IMG/VR virus record: IMGVR_UViG_3300025137_000164
Location: 1 to 31,666 of that record
Length of the DNA stretch: 31,666 nt
Strand: one strand, 5' to 3'
Source: a virus
Shown here: positions 6,941 to 14,584 of the stretch, one piece after another
How the letters are laid out: every line of letters starts with the position of its first letter
How positions within the stretch are numbered: the stretch's first letter is position 1
Notes under the pieces: model-generated
Told to the model about the DNA's origin: nothing
Seen by the model: the letters and a program-made list of their open reading frames with translations, nothing else
Database searches by the model: none
Made by a program: the position numbers and the translations under genes

Positions 6941-9007
6941 ATGGCTATTTCAGATCAAGAAGCAAAATCCATTTATGAAAGCATTTTTAGTATTGACCCT
7001 ATTCAACAAGCAAAGTCCACTGCGACAGGTGCGCTTCAAGGTGTGTTTTTAGAGTGGGCTGATGAAACAGGGGCTTACTTAAGAAGTTCTCTTGAAAAAG
7101 GAGAAATGTCTGAACAAGCTTACGAACAAGCATTGCAAGAGCTTCGTGATTTTGATGTGCAGCAAATGCAAGCAGACCCTGTTGCTTATTTTACAGGGAA
7201 GATTATAGGAAGTACTTTTGCAAACATAATGCCTGCAAGATTTATTGCTGCTAAATTTGCAGATAAGGCATTGCGTTTATATCCTGCTTTAGCTGTTGAG
7301 GGTACTGTTCTAGGTTCTATTGTAGGGTCAGGTTCTGCGGAAGAAGGAGAGTCAAGAATTGAAAGAGCAAAATCGGGGGCGATACAAGGTGCAATTTTAA
7401 ACCCCGTTTTTTATGCTGGAATTAATTACGCTAAAAAACCTGCTGGATATTTGTTTAATAAAGCTAAAGAAATTTTTAGAAGAAATGTTCAAGGCTTGCC
7501 TGATGAACAATTATCTCTTGTTATACAAGACATGGCTAAAACAGCGCAAGTTACCCCTGATGACATTGTACAAGCGGTAATTGACGGAAGAATCCCTGCT
7601 ACGACAAACAGAGCAACTACTGAAATTGCAATGTTAGTAGGAAAGCAAGGGGAAGGTCCTAGTCAAATAATCTCTGGAGCAGCAGAAAGAAAAATTGCTG
7701 AGGGAAGAGAAGAAGTAAAAGAAACTTTGACACAAGATTTATTTCCAACTAGCGGTGGGACTAATATTTTAGAAGAGATGCAAGAACGTAAAGATTTTGC
7801 TCAAGAAAGAATTTCTAAGCTTTATGATGATGCTTTTAAAGAAGGTGAGTTGATTGATGAAGGTCCGACTTTGCTTCTTGGAGAACTTCAAGATGTTTTT
7901 AAAAGATTTCCAGATCAAGCAAGAAGCCTCAAAAAAGCAATTCTTGCCGACCAAGGCGTTGCTCCTTTTCTTAAATTTAAAAAAGTAAAAAACGAGCAAA
8001 CTGGAGAAACAGAAGAGGTTGCTGAGTGGGCTATAACCCCAACAATTGAACAAGCTGAAATCGTAAGAAGGGCATTAAAAGATTTGGCTGCCCCAATTAT
8101 GGAGGGTGGAAGCAAGTCTAGTATTATCCGAGGTGCAGCTAGAGAAAAAGAAAAAGCCTTGCGTAATATAATGGATGACACATTTCCAGAATTAAAACTT
8201 GCAAGACAAGAAGCAGCTGATGTGTTTCGAGCTTATGGCGGGACAAAAGATTTTGGTGCTTTTGATCAAGGAAGAAAAGCATTAAGCAAAGATCCAGAGC
8301 AGGTTGAAATTGAGTTTGAAAAAATTGTGGAGCGTGGTTTGCCTGATGAAATTTCTGCTTATCGAGCAGGAATAATGTCTAAATTAAAGTTTACTTTAAA
8401 CACGCCAAGGGTTGGATCTACAATTGACAATCTGGCAGATGAAACAAGCAACGCAGGAAGCATTTTAAGGGTTGTTTACCCTGAAGATAAATTTGACGAA
8501 ATATTAAGAATTTTAGAAAACACAAGAGCATCTCAACTTCTTGGAAAAAAACAATTTCAACAATCGATCACTAGTGACGTTTTAGGGGAAAGAGGCAAAC
8601 AAGTTGGAGCAAGCGATGTTTATAATATGACAGAAGCTGTCATGGGAAACCCCCTCGCTCAAGCTCAACTGGTTATGAAATTTTTAAACAATCGACTTTC
8701 GGGCAAGCTATCGCCAGAAAACATGGAAAGATTTGCAAAATTTTTAGTAGAAGAAGACCCTGAAAAAGTGCGAAGAATTTTTAATTCAATTCCTAGCGAA
8801 GAAGACCTTGCCGATAAAATAATAAAAACGATCCGACGCAATGCAACGCTATCGGGTGCAGCGACTGAATTGTTAGCAACGCCTGAAGGTAAGCTTGAAG
8901 CAATAGAACAAGCTCCAAAAATTCCTTCTGAGATAAAAAAGTTAGCAGGGACAGTAAATAAAGAAACAATATCAAAAATATTAAATGTTTCCCCTCCCAA
9001 ACTTTAA
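6941..9007 (+). CDS. Large putative internal virion / DNA ejection protein (688 aa)
   Basis: This is the largest late-region protein apart from the portal. The N-terminal part has a helical region (about 1-75) and two Gly/Ala-rich hydrophobic stretches at about 85-130 (FTGKIIGSTFANIMPARFIA and EGTVLGSIVGSGSAEEG). The remainder is long, charged and helical (DVFRAYGGTKDFGAFDQGRK, and so on). There is no recognisable lytic transglycosylase or peptidase motif. Size, position as the last gene of the virion cluster and the amphipathic architecture match ejection proteins that form the periplasmic conduit. A short AT-rich gap with an inverted repeat follows, so this probably ends the late transcript. 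Confidence 0.6.
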   Translation: MAISDQEAKSIYESIFSIDPIQQAKSTATGALQGVFLEWADETGAYLRSSLEKGEMSEQAYEQALQELRDFDVQQMQADPVAYFTGKIIGSTFANIMPARFIAAKFADKALRLYPALAVEGTVLGSIVGSGSAEEGESRIERAKSGAIQGAILNPVFYAGINYAKKPAGYLFNKAKEIFRRNVQGLPDEQLSLVIQDMAKTAQVTPDDIVQAVIDGRIPATTNRATTEIAMLVGKQGEGPSQIISGAAERKIAEGREEVKETLTQDLFPTSGGTNILEEMQERKDFAQERISKLYDDAFKEGELIDEGPTLLLGELQDVFKRFPDQARSLKKAILADQGVAPFLKFKKVKNEQTGETEEVAEWAITPTIEQAEIVRRALKDLAAPIMEGGSKSSIIRGAAREKEKALRNIMDDTFPELKLARQEAADVFRAYGGTKDFGAFDQGRKALSKDPEQVEIEFEKIVERGLPDEISAYRAGIMSKLKFTLNTPRVGSTIDNLADETSNAGSILRVVYPEDKFDEILRILENTRASQLLGKKQFQQSITSDVLGERGKQVGASDVYNMTEAVMGNPLAQAQLVMKFLNNRLSGKLSPENMERFAKFLVEEDPEKVRRIFNSIPSEEDLADKIIKTIRRNATLSGAATELLATPEGKLEAIEQAPKIPSEIKKLAGTVNKETISKILNVSPPKL

Positions 9008-9045
9008 CTCTTAATTAGACAATTTCTAAGTCCTTGTTTTATAAG

Positions 9046-9060
9046 GCACAAAATATGTGC
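9046..9060 (+). terminator. Inverted repeat after the late genes; weak terminator or operator
   Basis: GCACA (9046-9050) and TGTGC (9056-9060) form a 5-bp inverted repeat with a 5-nt loop, followed on the + strand by the T-rich stretch TTGTATTATTTTG. It lies 39 nt past the stop of the 6941 gene and directly abuts the -35 hexamer of the next promoter. It could be a weak intrinsic terminator, an operator for that promoter, or both. Confidence 0.35.
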
Positions 9061-9088
9061 TTGTATTATTTTGCCAGAGTGCTATAAT
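9061..9088 (+). promoter_or_regulatory. Sigma70-like promoter with extended -10, for the early genes 9133-11858
   Basis: TTGTAT (9061-9066), a 16-bp spacer, then TATAAT (9083-9088). TGC directly precedes the TATAAT, giving an extended -10. Transcription should start near 9095, leaving a leader of about 38 nt that ends in AGAAAGGAAA (9118-9127) and then ATG 9133. The spacing and leader closely match the promoter at 21119-21146. Confidence 0.75.
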
Positions 9089-9117
9089 ATCCCTGTTGAA
9101 AAAATTAATTAAAACTG

Positions 9118-9127
9118 AGAAAGGAAA
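9118..9127 (+). promoter_or_regulatory. Shared purine-rich ribosome binding site AGAAAGGAAA
   Basis: The decamer AGAAAGGAAA precedes five early genes: here (start 9133), 21175-21184 (start 21190), 21774-21783 (start 21789), and on the minus strand 18779-18788 (start 18774) and 20596-20605 (start 20589). It fixes the GTG start of the primase gene at 18774. Structural genes mostly lack it and rely on overlapping start and stop codons. Confidence 0.75.
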
Positions 9128-9132
9128 GTAAT

Positions 9133-9501
9133 ATGGCTTATGTAAGCAAAGAAAGAAAAGCAGCAGTTGTCCCAAACATCAAAAAGGTACTTAAAAAGTA
9201 CGGAGTTAAAGGAACTGTTAAAGTTTTACATCACGCGACACTTTGTGTGACGCTCAGAAAAATACCAGCTGGTTTGTTTCCAGAAAATCAAACCGAAAAA
9301 GAAAGCCATCGAGATGTCAATGTTTATCACATCGACACTCACTATCAAGATCGTGCAAGAGATTTCTTGAGCGAGCTTCTTGACGCTATGAAAGGCGAAG
9401 AATGGTATGACCGTTCAGATGCTCAATACGATCATTTTGACACGGCTTGGTACAACTCTATTCGCATTGGCGAATGGAACAAAGCTCCTGAGCTAGTTTG
9501 A
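9133..9501 (+). CDS. Conserved phage early protein of unknown function
   Basis: A 122-aa protein with the family pattern AYVSKERKAAVVPNIKKVLK, a short beta segment, then DVNVYHIDTHYQDRARDFL, and finally WYDRSDAQYDHFDTAWYNS. I recognise it as a widespread phage and prophage family without an established function. It is the first gene behind the promoter at 9061, with a consensus-like AGAAAGGAAA site, so high early expression is expected. First-expressed genes of this size are often host-takeover or anti-defence proteins, but nothing in the sequence proves that. Its stop overlaps the next start (TGATG). Confidence 0.8.
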   Translation: MAYVSKERKAAVVPNIKKVLKKYGVKGTVKVLHHATLCVTLRKIPAGLFPENQTEKESHRDVNVYHIDTHYQDRARDFLSELLDAMKGEEWYDRSDAQYDHFDTAWYNSIRIGEWNKAPELV

Positions 9502-9731
9502 TGTTTTACGAAGTTGAAGTTAAAGTTCGGAATGGTTTCCCTTGCACTGTGAAATTCAGTGCAGGGGTTAACCCACCCGAACCAGACGTTGGTATTTTTT
9601 CGTCGGTTGAGTACGAAGGAATATACACGATTAAAGGTGAACCAGCCGAGTGGCTTGATTTGGATGACCACGATTGGTTTTTGATCAACGACGCAATCGA
9701 CGATTATTGTTTGCAGTGGGGTATAACATAA
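9501..9731 (+). CDS. Small acidic hypothetical protein (76 aa)
   Basis: Starts at ATG 9501, which overlaps the preceding stop as TGATG; TTG 9498 would add one residue and is less likely. The N-terminal half has two or three beta strands (FYEVEVKVRNGFPCTVKFSA), and the C-terminal half is strongly acidic (EWLDLDDHDWFLINDAIDDY). The acidic surface could mimic DNA or bind a basic partner, which is speculation. The family is not recognised. The stop overlaps the helicase start (TAATG), so it is co-translated with the genes on both sides. Confidence 0.7.
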   Translation: MFYEVEVKVRNGFPCTVKFSAGVNPPEPDVGIFSSVEYEGIYTIKGEPAEWLDLDDHDWFLINDAIDDYCLQWGIT

Positions 9732-11437
9732 TGTTTGTTCGCAAGTATTCGGCAAAATATTTGGTGCTATCTGGCATTGAAAATTCAGCCGAGAATTTTA
9801 GGCAACTATCAGAGATTCTTAGTTACAAGAAATGGGAAGGTCGTGACCTAGTGTTCGACCCAACGGGTTCTGCCATCAAAGTTCTGATGCGTTACTATCC
9901 CGATGCAATCTGGGATCAACCGTCTTCTGAAGTTTTAGACAAATATTTAAAGTCGTTAGAGGATGCTAAAAAGATAAAAAACTTTTCGGATTACACCGAC
10001 GATTTTAAGTTTAAAACAAAGCCATTTGAGCATCAGAAGAAAGCTTTTTACATGAGCAGAGAACTCGACAGTTTTGCTTTATTCATGGAGCAAGGTACAG
10101 GCAAGACAAAAGTTGCAATTGATTTGGCAGCCCACGCTTATGCAAATGGCAAGATCAGTACGCTTGTTGTCATTGCGCCAAACGGGGTACATAGAAACTG
10201 GTTACAAGAAATCACATTACATATGCCAGAATATATCGAGCATCAAAAGATCCATTACTCATCGGGGATGGGAAAGAAAAGGAAAGCTGAGTTTGAGTCG
10301 GTGCTTCAAGCAAAAGACTGTTTGAAGATATTTACATTTAACGTCGAAGCTTTTGCGACGGTAGCAGGAGCAAGATGGTTGGCTCAGATTGTGTTAGTCA
10401 ACAAGACTATGATGGTGGTCGATGAATCTACTAGAATCAAAAATCACGGTGCAAAGCGCACCAAGGTCATTACCAAGTTTGGCAAAGATCCAAACGTGGT
10501 CAAGAAATTAATTCTTACTGGGACACCGATTACAAAAGGTTGCGAGGACCTGTATTCTCAGTTTAAATTTTTAGACCCAATGATCTTAGGCTACGAGTCG
10601 TTTTATTCTTTTAAGAATCGGTACTGCGTTATGGGTGGTTACGAAGGTCGGCAGGTTATCAGTTACAAGAATACGGAAGAACTTTCTGATGCAGTCGATG
10701 GCTTTAGTTTTCGAGTGCTTAAAAAAGATTGCTTGGACTTACCCGACAAAATCTATCAACGACACACTTTTGATTTGTCAGTAAAAGAACGGCAAGTTTA
10801 TCGAGAACTTAAAACTAACTTGACGGCAGAACTCGACGGGGAGGTGTTGGCTGCGCCAGAAGCAATTACCAACATGCTTAGGTTGCAACAAATATCTGGT
10901 GGTTGGTTTCCGAGCGAATCGCCTCGGAAGATTGAAGAGACCCCATCGAGAATAAAAGCACTGAAAGATGTATTACAAAACATATCATGTAAGACAATTA
11001 TCTGGGCTAGATTTCGTGCCGATATCAAAATGATACAAGAGTTACTTGGTGACAAAGCAGTCAGTTATTATGGCGCAGTGTCGAGCGACGACCGTGTAGA
11101 CAACGTCGAGCGTTTTATTAGCGACCCCAAGGTTCGATACTTCATTGGTCAGCCAGCATCTGGCGGTATTGGTTTGACCTTGAACTCAAAAATTAAAAAC
11201 GATCCTGTGGCTTACGTCATTTACTATTCTAACTCGTTTGACCTAGAGCATCGACTTCAGTCGGAGGATAGGTGTCATCGGATTGGCACAGAAACCAACG
11301 TGACGTACATTGATTTACAGGCACTAAAAACTGTAGACAATAGAATAATTACCGCGTTGCGGAAGAAAAAGTCTCTTGCAGATTTAATTACCCAAGACCC
11401 CAAGTCAATTTTTATGGAGGAAGACGACAATGAGTGA
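9731..11437 (+). CDS. Snf2-type superfamily 2 helicase/translocase
   Basis: A 568-aa ATP-dependent DNA translocase. The start is ATG 9731, coupled as TAATG. Helicase motifs from that start: HQ at 101-102, Walker A QGTGKT at 121-126, DEST (in place of DEAH) at 231-234, TGTP at 263-266, motif V around 474-483 (PASGGIGLTL) and motif VI QSEDRCHRIG at 510-519. The last resembles the QAEDRAHRIGQ signature of Snf2 proteins. Residues 1-95 form a short N-terminal extension. Phage members of this group are usually encoded beside replication and recombination genes. Here the VRR-NUC nuclease follows with an 8-nt overlap, suggesting the two act together on branched or stalled DNA. Confidence 0.92.
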   Translation: MFVRKYSAKYLVLSGIENSAENFRQLSEILSYKKWEGRDLVFDPTGSAIKVLMRYYPDAIWDQPSSEVLDKYLKSLEDAKKIKNFSDYTDDFKFKTKPFEHQKKAFYMSRELDSFALFMEQGTGKTKVAIDLAAHAYANGKISTLVVIAPNGVHRNWLQEITLHMPEYIEHQKIHYSSGMGKKRKAEFESVLQAKDCLKIFTFNVEAFATVAGARWLAQIVLVNKTMMVVDESTRIKNHGAKRTKVITKFGKDPNVVKKLILTGTPITKGCEDLYSQFKFLDPMILGYESFYSFKNRYCVMGGYEGRQVISYKNTEELSDAVDGFSFRVLKKDCLDLPDKIYQRHTFDLSVKERQVYRELKTNLTAELDGEVLAAPEAITNMLRLQQISGGWFPSESPRKIEETPSRIKALKDVLQNISCKTIIWARFRADIKMIQELLGDKAVSYYGAVSSDDRVDNVERFISDPKVRYFIGQPASGGIGLTLNSKIKNDPVAYVIYYSNSFDLEHRLQSEDRCHRIGTETNVTYIDLQALKTVDNRIITALRKKKSLADLITQDPKSIFMEEDDNE

Positions 11438-11858
11438 GCAAAATTTTTGGGTATTGCTGAGAAAGAATCTTCCGCTAAAGCTTTATCGCGTCGAAAATAA
11501 AGTTTCGAGAGGGATGCCTGACGTTCATTTTGCGTCCAAGGAAAAGCTTGGGATGTCAGGCTGGGTTGAGTTGAAGTATTTGCCAGAGTTTCCCAAACGT
11601 CAAATGACTGTGGGGTTGAAAAAACATCAAGCGATGTGGCTCAAGGAATATGCAAATTACGGTCAGTCTTGGCTCTTGGTCAGGATCGGTTCAAACTGGA
11701 CTGGTTTATTTTTTGGTAGCATTGCAGAAGAGATTTTTGCCAGACCAACCAAAGAAAAGTTCTGTAACCTAGCAACGTGGAGCAAGCGTGGCAATTTGAC
11801 AAAAGACGACTGGAAAAAGCTCTCAGAAGTCATGTGCTTGGGTTGTGAGTTTGGGTGA
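11430..11858 (+). CDS. VRR-NUC-type nuclease of the PD-(D/E)xK fold
   Basis: A 142-aa protein with the nuclease pattern spread over residues 22-67: E22 in RVENKVSRG, GMPDVHF with D31, WVELKY with E47 and K49, and Q67 in GLKKHQAMWL. Proteins with this arrangement are small endonucleases that cut branched DNA such as Holliday junctions, or act as flap nucleases. The C-terminal half has a short beta segment (SWLLVRIGSNWTGLFFG) and a helical tail. The start overlaps the helicase by 8 nt. The stop codon lies inside a perfect 7-bp inverted repeat. The specific DNA substrate is inference. Confidence 0.85.
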   Translation: MSEQNFWVLLRKNLPLKLYRVENKVSRGMPDVHFASKEKLGMSGWVELKYLPEFPKRQMTVGLKKHQAMWLKEYANYGQSWLLVRIGSNWTGLFFGSIAEEIFARPTKEKFCNLATWSKRGNLTKDDWKKLSEVMCLGCEFG

Positions 11859-11869
11859 TACAATCACCC
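11853..11869. terminator. Perfect inverted repeat between convergent operons
   Basis: GGGTGAT (11853-11859), a 3-nt loop ACA, then ATCACCC (11863-11869). The stop codon of the nuclease gene lies within the first arm. It sits where the rightward early operon meets the leftward replication operon, whose last stop is at 11906. There is no T-run on either side, so a classic intrinsic terminator is not certain; it may act as an mRNA 3'-end stabiliser. Confidence 0.5.
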
Positions 11870-11905
11870 TACCCCCTTCCAAAGAATCGCTTAGAGAGCC
11901 TCTGG

Positions 11906-14584
11906 TTAGTCCAATTTTCTAATTTTGTCGATAAAAACTCGACGATAGCCTTCTTTAAGAGAACCGCGCACTAAGAACCAATCTCCAATCCCACCTATCA
12001 TTTTCGACGGGGAGATGCTTGCTGTGATCTGTCCAGTATCATCAGCCAACACCAAGTCCAAATTGCTCTTTCCTGCTTTTTTATCAAGCAGTTTTCCAAA
12101 GAATACTCTTACCCCTTCGCTGAAATTAACAATGTCAGTTATCTCAGATTTAATTCTATACTTTTCAGGTTCTTTCCTGATATGCCCGAAACGACGTTCG
12201 CATTCAAAGATATCGTCATAAGGTGTCTTGCCCTCTGCTAAAAACTTTTCTTGCCTTGGGGACAATGCTTGGTTGTTTTTACGACGCTCGACAATCTCCT
12301 GAGCCATCTTCATTCCAACCCCTTTGATATTCATCAAGCCACCGATTAACTCGCCGTCTTGGACCGTCCAGTTCTCCATCGACTTCTCACTATCAAACTT
12401 CTTAAAAGTAAGACCTTTGCCTTTTATTTCTCTTAGTAAGGCAATTGCCTGTTCGTCATCTTTTGAATTCCGTAGGCAAGCAGCAGCAAACTCTAACGGG
12501 TATCGAGACTTCAGTACGCACGACCAATAGCTAACCATCGCATAAGCAATCGCATGGCTTCGATTAAAAGCATACGCTCCCATCGTATTCATCTGTTGCC
12601 ATATGGTCATGGCTTCGTGTTCTTGCAAACCGTTTTCCATCGCGCCTTTCTTAAACTTTTCATAGAAGCTATCAAAAAAACTTTTGCCGATAGACTTGCT
12701 CATCGCCTTTCTAAGTGCTGACACATCAGCCCATGACAGCTTTCCAATCTCTCTGCCTGCAAGCATCACCTGCTCTTGGTAGATAAAAATTCCTTTGGTG
12801 ACCCCTAGAATTTCTTCAGTCATCGGTAAGAAAGACACTTCACTTTCCCCAGTCTGGCGACGGATGTACTCTTGCGCTCCACCGCTTGACAACGGACCGG
12901 GTCTGGCGAGCGAAGTCAACGCTGACATATCCTCAAAATTAGCAACGTGCATCTGCTTACATAGCCCTTGCAACGCACCACCCTCAAACTGAAAGATGCC
13001 TGCGTATCGTTCCTCATTCAAAAGATCAAACGCTTGCTTGTCGTCGAGTGGAAACTCAGTTAGTTTTTCCCGACTCCAATCAATCTGCTCTAGCACATCG
13101 TTTAGAACTGACAAGGTTCTCAATCCCAGAGCGTCAATCTTCAATAGGTTCAGCTTCTCTGCATCACGCTTATCAATCTGCGCTGAGTCGCTGGTAACAG
13201 AGCAATACTTACTGACGTTCTCCTCGGTGATAATAATCCCCGCTGCGTGGACTCCAGAGTGTCTCGCATGGTTTTCAAACTGAGATGCAATCTCCATGTC
13301 TGGGTGTCTCATCAACAAATGTTTGCCAGATACCAACGTCTTAAAAGAGTCTTCAATGCAGTTGTTACAGCGTGGGTCTCCATCGGGTCTGTCTATTATG
13401 GAGTTCTTAAACTCTGACACCTCGTTTAATCCGATGCCCAAGCCTTTGCTGACTTCAATAATACTGGAGCGAGCCTTGTATCTAGATACTGTTCCCAAGT
13501 GTGCAACCTTCTCATCACCCCACTTTTCTCGCAAATAATCAAACACTAACTCTCGTCTGTCGTCTGGAAAATCAATATCAATATCTGGCGCGTCGTCACG
13601 GCTGACATCAATGAATCTCTCAAATAACAAGTTGTGTTTTATTGGATCAACTTCTGTGATGCCAAGGCAATAGCAAATCAGCGAGCCTGCTGAACTTCCC
13701 CTAGCAGGTCCGACCAGCATAATTGTCTTTGCGTACTTTACCATGTCAGCAATTACTAAAAAGTAATCCTCAAAACCTTTATTAGATATCTGCTCTAGCT
13801 CATGCTCAAACCTAGCGGTATATTCCTCGCTCGACAAATCAATGTTTCTTTGCTTCGCAGACTCTAAACAGATGTCCTTAAAACTTTTCTTCTTAGGAAA
13901 ACTAATCATCCTAGCCACTGGCAATGACGCATCACATTGCTCTGCAATCATCTTGATGTTCTCAAACGCTGCGTCTGTCACCCAAGCTTGCGACTTTCTA
14001 AGCTCACGTTCGTTCAACAAGTGCATTGGTGCTTGTCGTCTGACTTTATTTGATCCAACCAAAAGCTCATATGCTTGCCTGTTTTCTTCTTTTGGAAAAT
14101 AGTTATCTGAAGTAGCAACCATCTGGAACTTGGTGTCTCTTTTAAAAGACGCTGGATTTACTTCCACAAACAAAGTTTCTTTCTTCATCGCAGGAAGCAA
14201 GCCCCACTCTGGCTTAGAACCAGATAAAATAATAACGTCGTTGCTTATATCGAACAGGTCTTCGTAGGCTAATCGGTTATTTTGTTTAGCACTTTTGCTG
14301 ACCAACCCGTAAATCTCTTCAAGTCCAGAGTTGTTCTTTGCCAAGAAACTCATGTCGTTAACTTCTTGCTTCTTTTGAAAGTTAGTGTCAATGACAAAAG
14401 GTATCTCAACGCCAAAGATAGGTCTCTTGCTTGAATCCTTGCAAGCCTTAGCAAACACCGTATGACCCCAAGTCCCCGTGTCACAAATACCAAGAGTGTC
14501 TTCATCAATACAAGCAATGACATCGCTGACTTTACCAAAAGCTTTTCTAAACGAATACTCAGTTCTGCATTTGAGATTAATCAT
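11906..14584 (-). CDS. dnaE: Family C replicative DNA polymerase (DNA polymerase III alpha / DnaE-like)
   Basis: This 892-aa polymerase would synthesise the phage genome. It begins with a PHP-like domain (1 to about 215), then the palm with GPARGSSAGS (292-301), the catalytic PDIDIDF (D334, D336) and KIDALGLRTL (third Asp, D484). Next come IFQFEGGALQGL, LARPGPLSSG and FIYQEQVMLAGREIGKLS, then AFNRSHAIAYAMVSY. A helix-hairpin-helix region follows (GGLMNIKGVGMKMAQEI, about 748-764) and an OB-like domain (about 825-892). It is shorter than E. coli DnaE (1160 aa) and lacks the tau-binding tail. The PHP metal ligands look lost: the usual HxH is KCR. I see no QxxLF-type clamp motif after the fingers. 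The start overlaps the methyltransferase stop by ATGA. Confidence 0.93.
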   Translation of the reverse strand: MINLKCRTEYSFRKAFGKVSDVIACIDEDTLGICDTGTWGHTVFAKACKDSSKRPIFGVEIPFVIDTNFQKKQEVNDMSFLAKNNSGLEEIYGLVSKSAKQNNRLAYEDLFDISNDVIILSGSKPEWGLLPAMKKETLFVEVNPASFKRDTKFQMVATSDNYFPKEENRQAYELLVGSNKVRRQAPMHLLNERELRKSQAWVTDAAFENIKMIAEQCDASLPVARMISFPKKKSFKDICLESAKQRNIDLSSEEYTARFEHELEQISNKGFEDYFLVIADMVKYAKTIMLVGPARGSSAGSLICYCLGITEVDPIKHNLLFERFIDVSRDDAPDIDIDFPDDRRELVFDYLREKWGDEKVAHLGTVSRYKARSSIIEVSKGLGIGLNEVSEFKNSIIDRPDGDPRCNNCIEDSFKTLVSGKHLLMRHPDMEIASQFENHARHSGVHAAGIIITEENVSKYCSVTSDSAQIDKRDAEKLNLLKIDALGLRTLSVLNDVLEQIDWSREKLTEFPLDDKQAFDLLNEERYAGIFQFEGGALQGLCKQMHVANFEDMSALTSLARPGPLSSGGAQEYIRRQTGESEVSFLPMTEEILGVTKGIFIYQEQVMLAGREIGKLSWADVSALRKAMSKSIGKSFFDSFYEKFKKGAMENGLQEHEAMTIWQQMNTMGAYAFNRSHAIAYAMVSYWSCVLKSRYPLEFAAACLRNSKDDEQAIALLREIKGKGLTFKKFDSEKSMENWTVQDGELIGGLMNIKGVGMKMAQEIVERRKNNQALSPRQEKFLAEGKTPYDDIFECERRFGHIRKEPEKYRIKSEITDIVNFSEGVRVFFGKLLDKKAGKSNLDLVLADDTGQITASISPSKMIGGIGDWFLVRGSLKEGYRRVFIDKIRKLD

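Noticed and set aside
9072-9088. TTGCCA at about 9071 as the -35 of the 9083 TATAAT
   Set aside because: The spacing to the -10 is only 6-7 bp. TTGTAT at 9061 with a 16-bp spacer is the workable pair.
11859-11905. tRNA-like fold in the convergent gap
   Set aside because: The gap is too short for a tRNA, and only the 7-bp inverted repeat is present.
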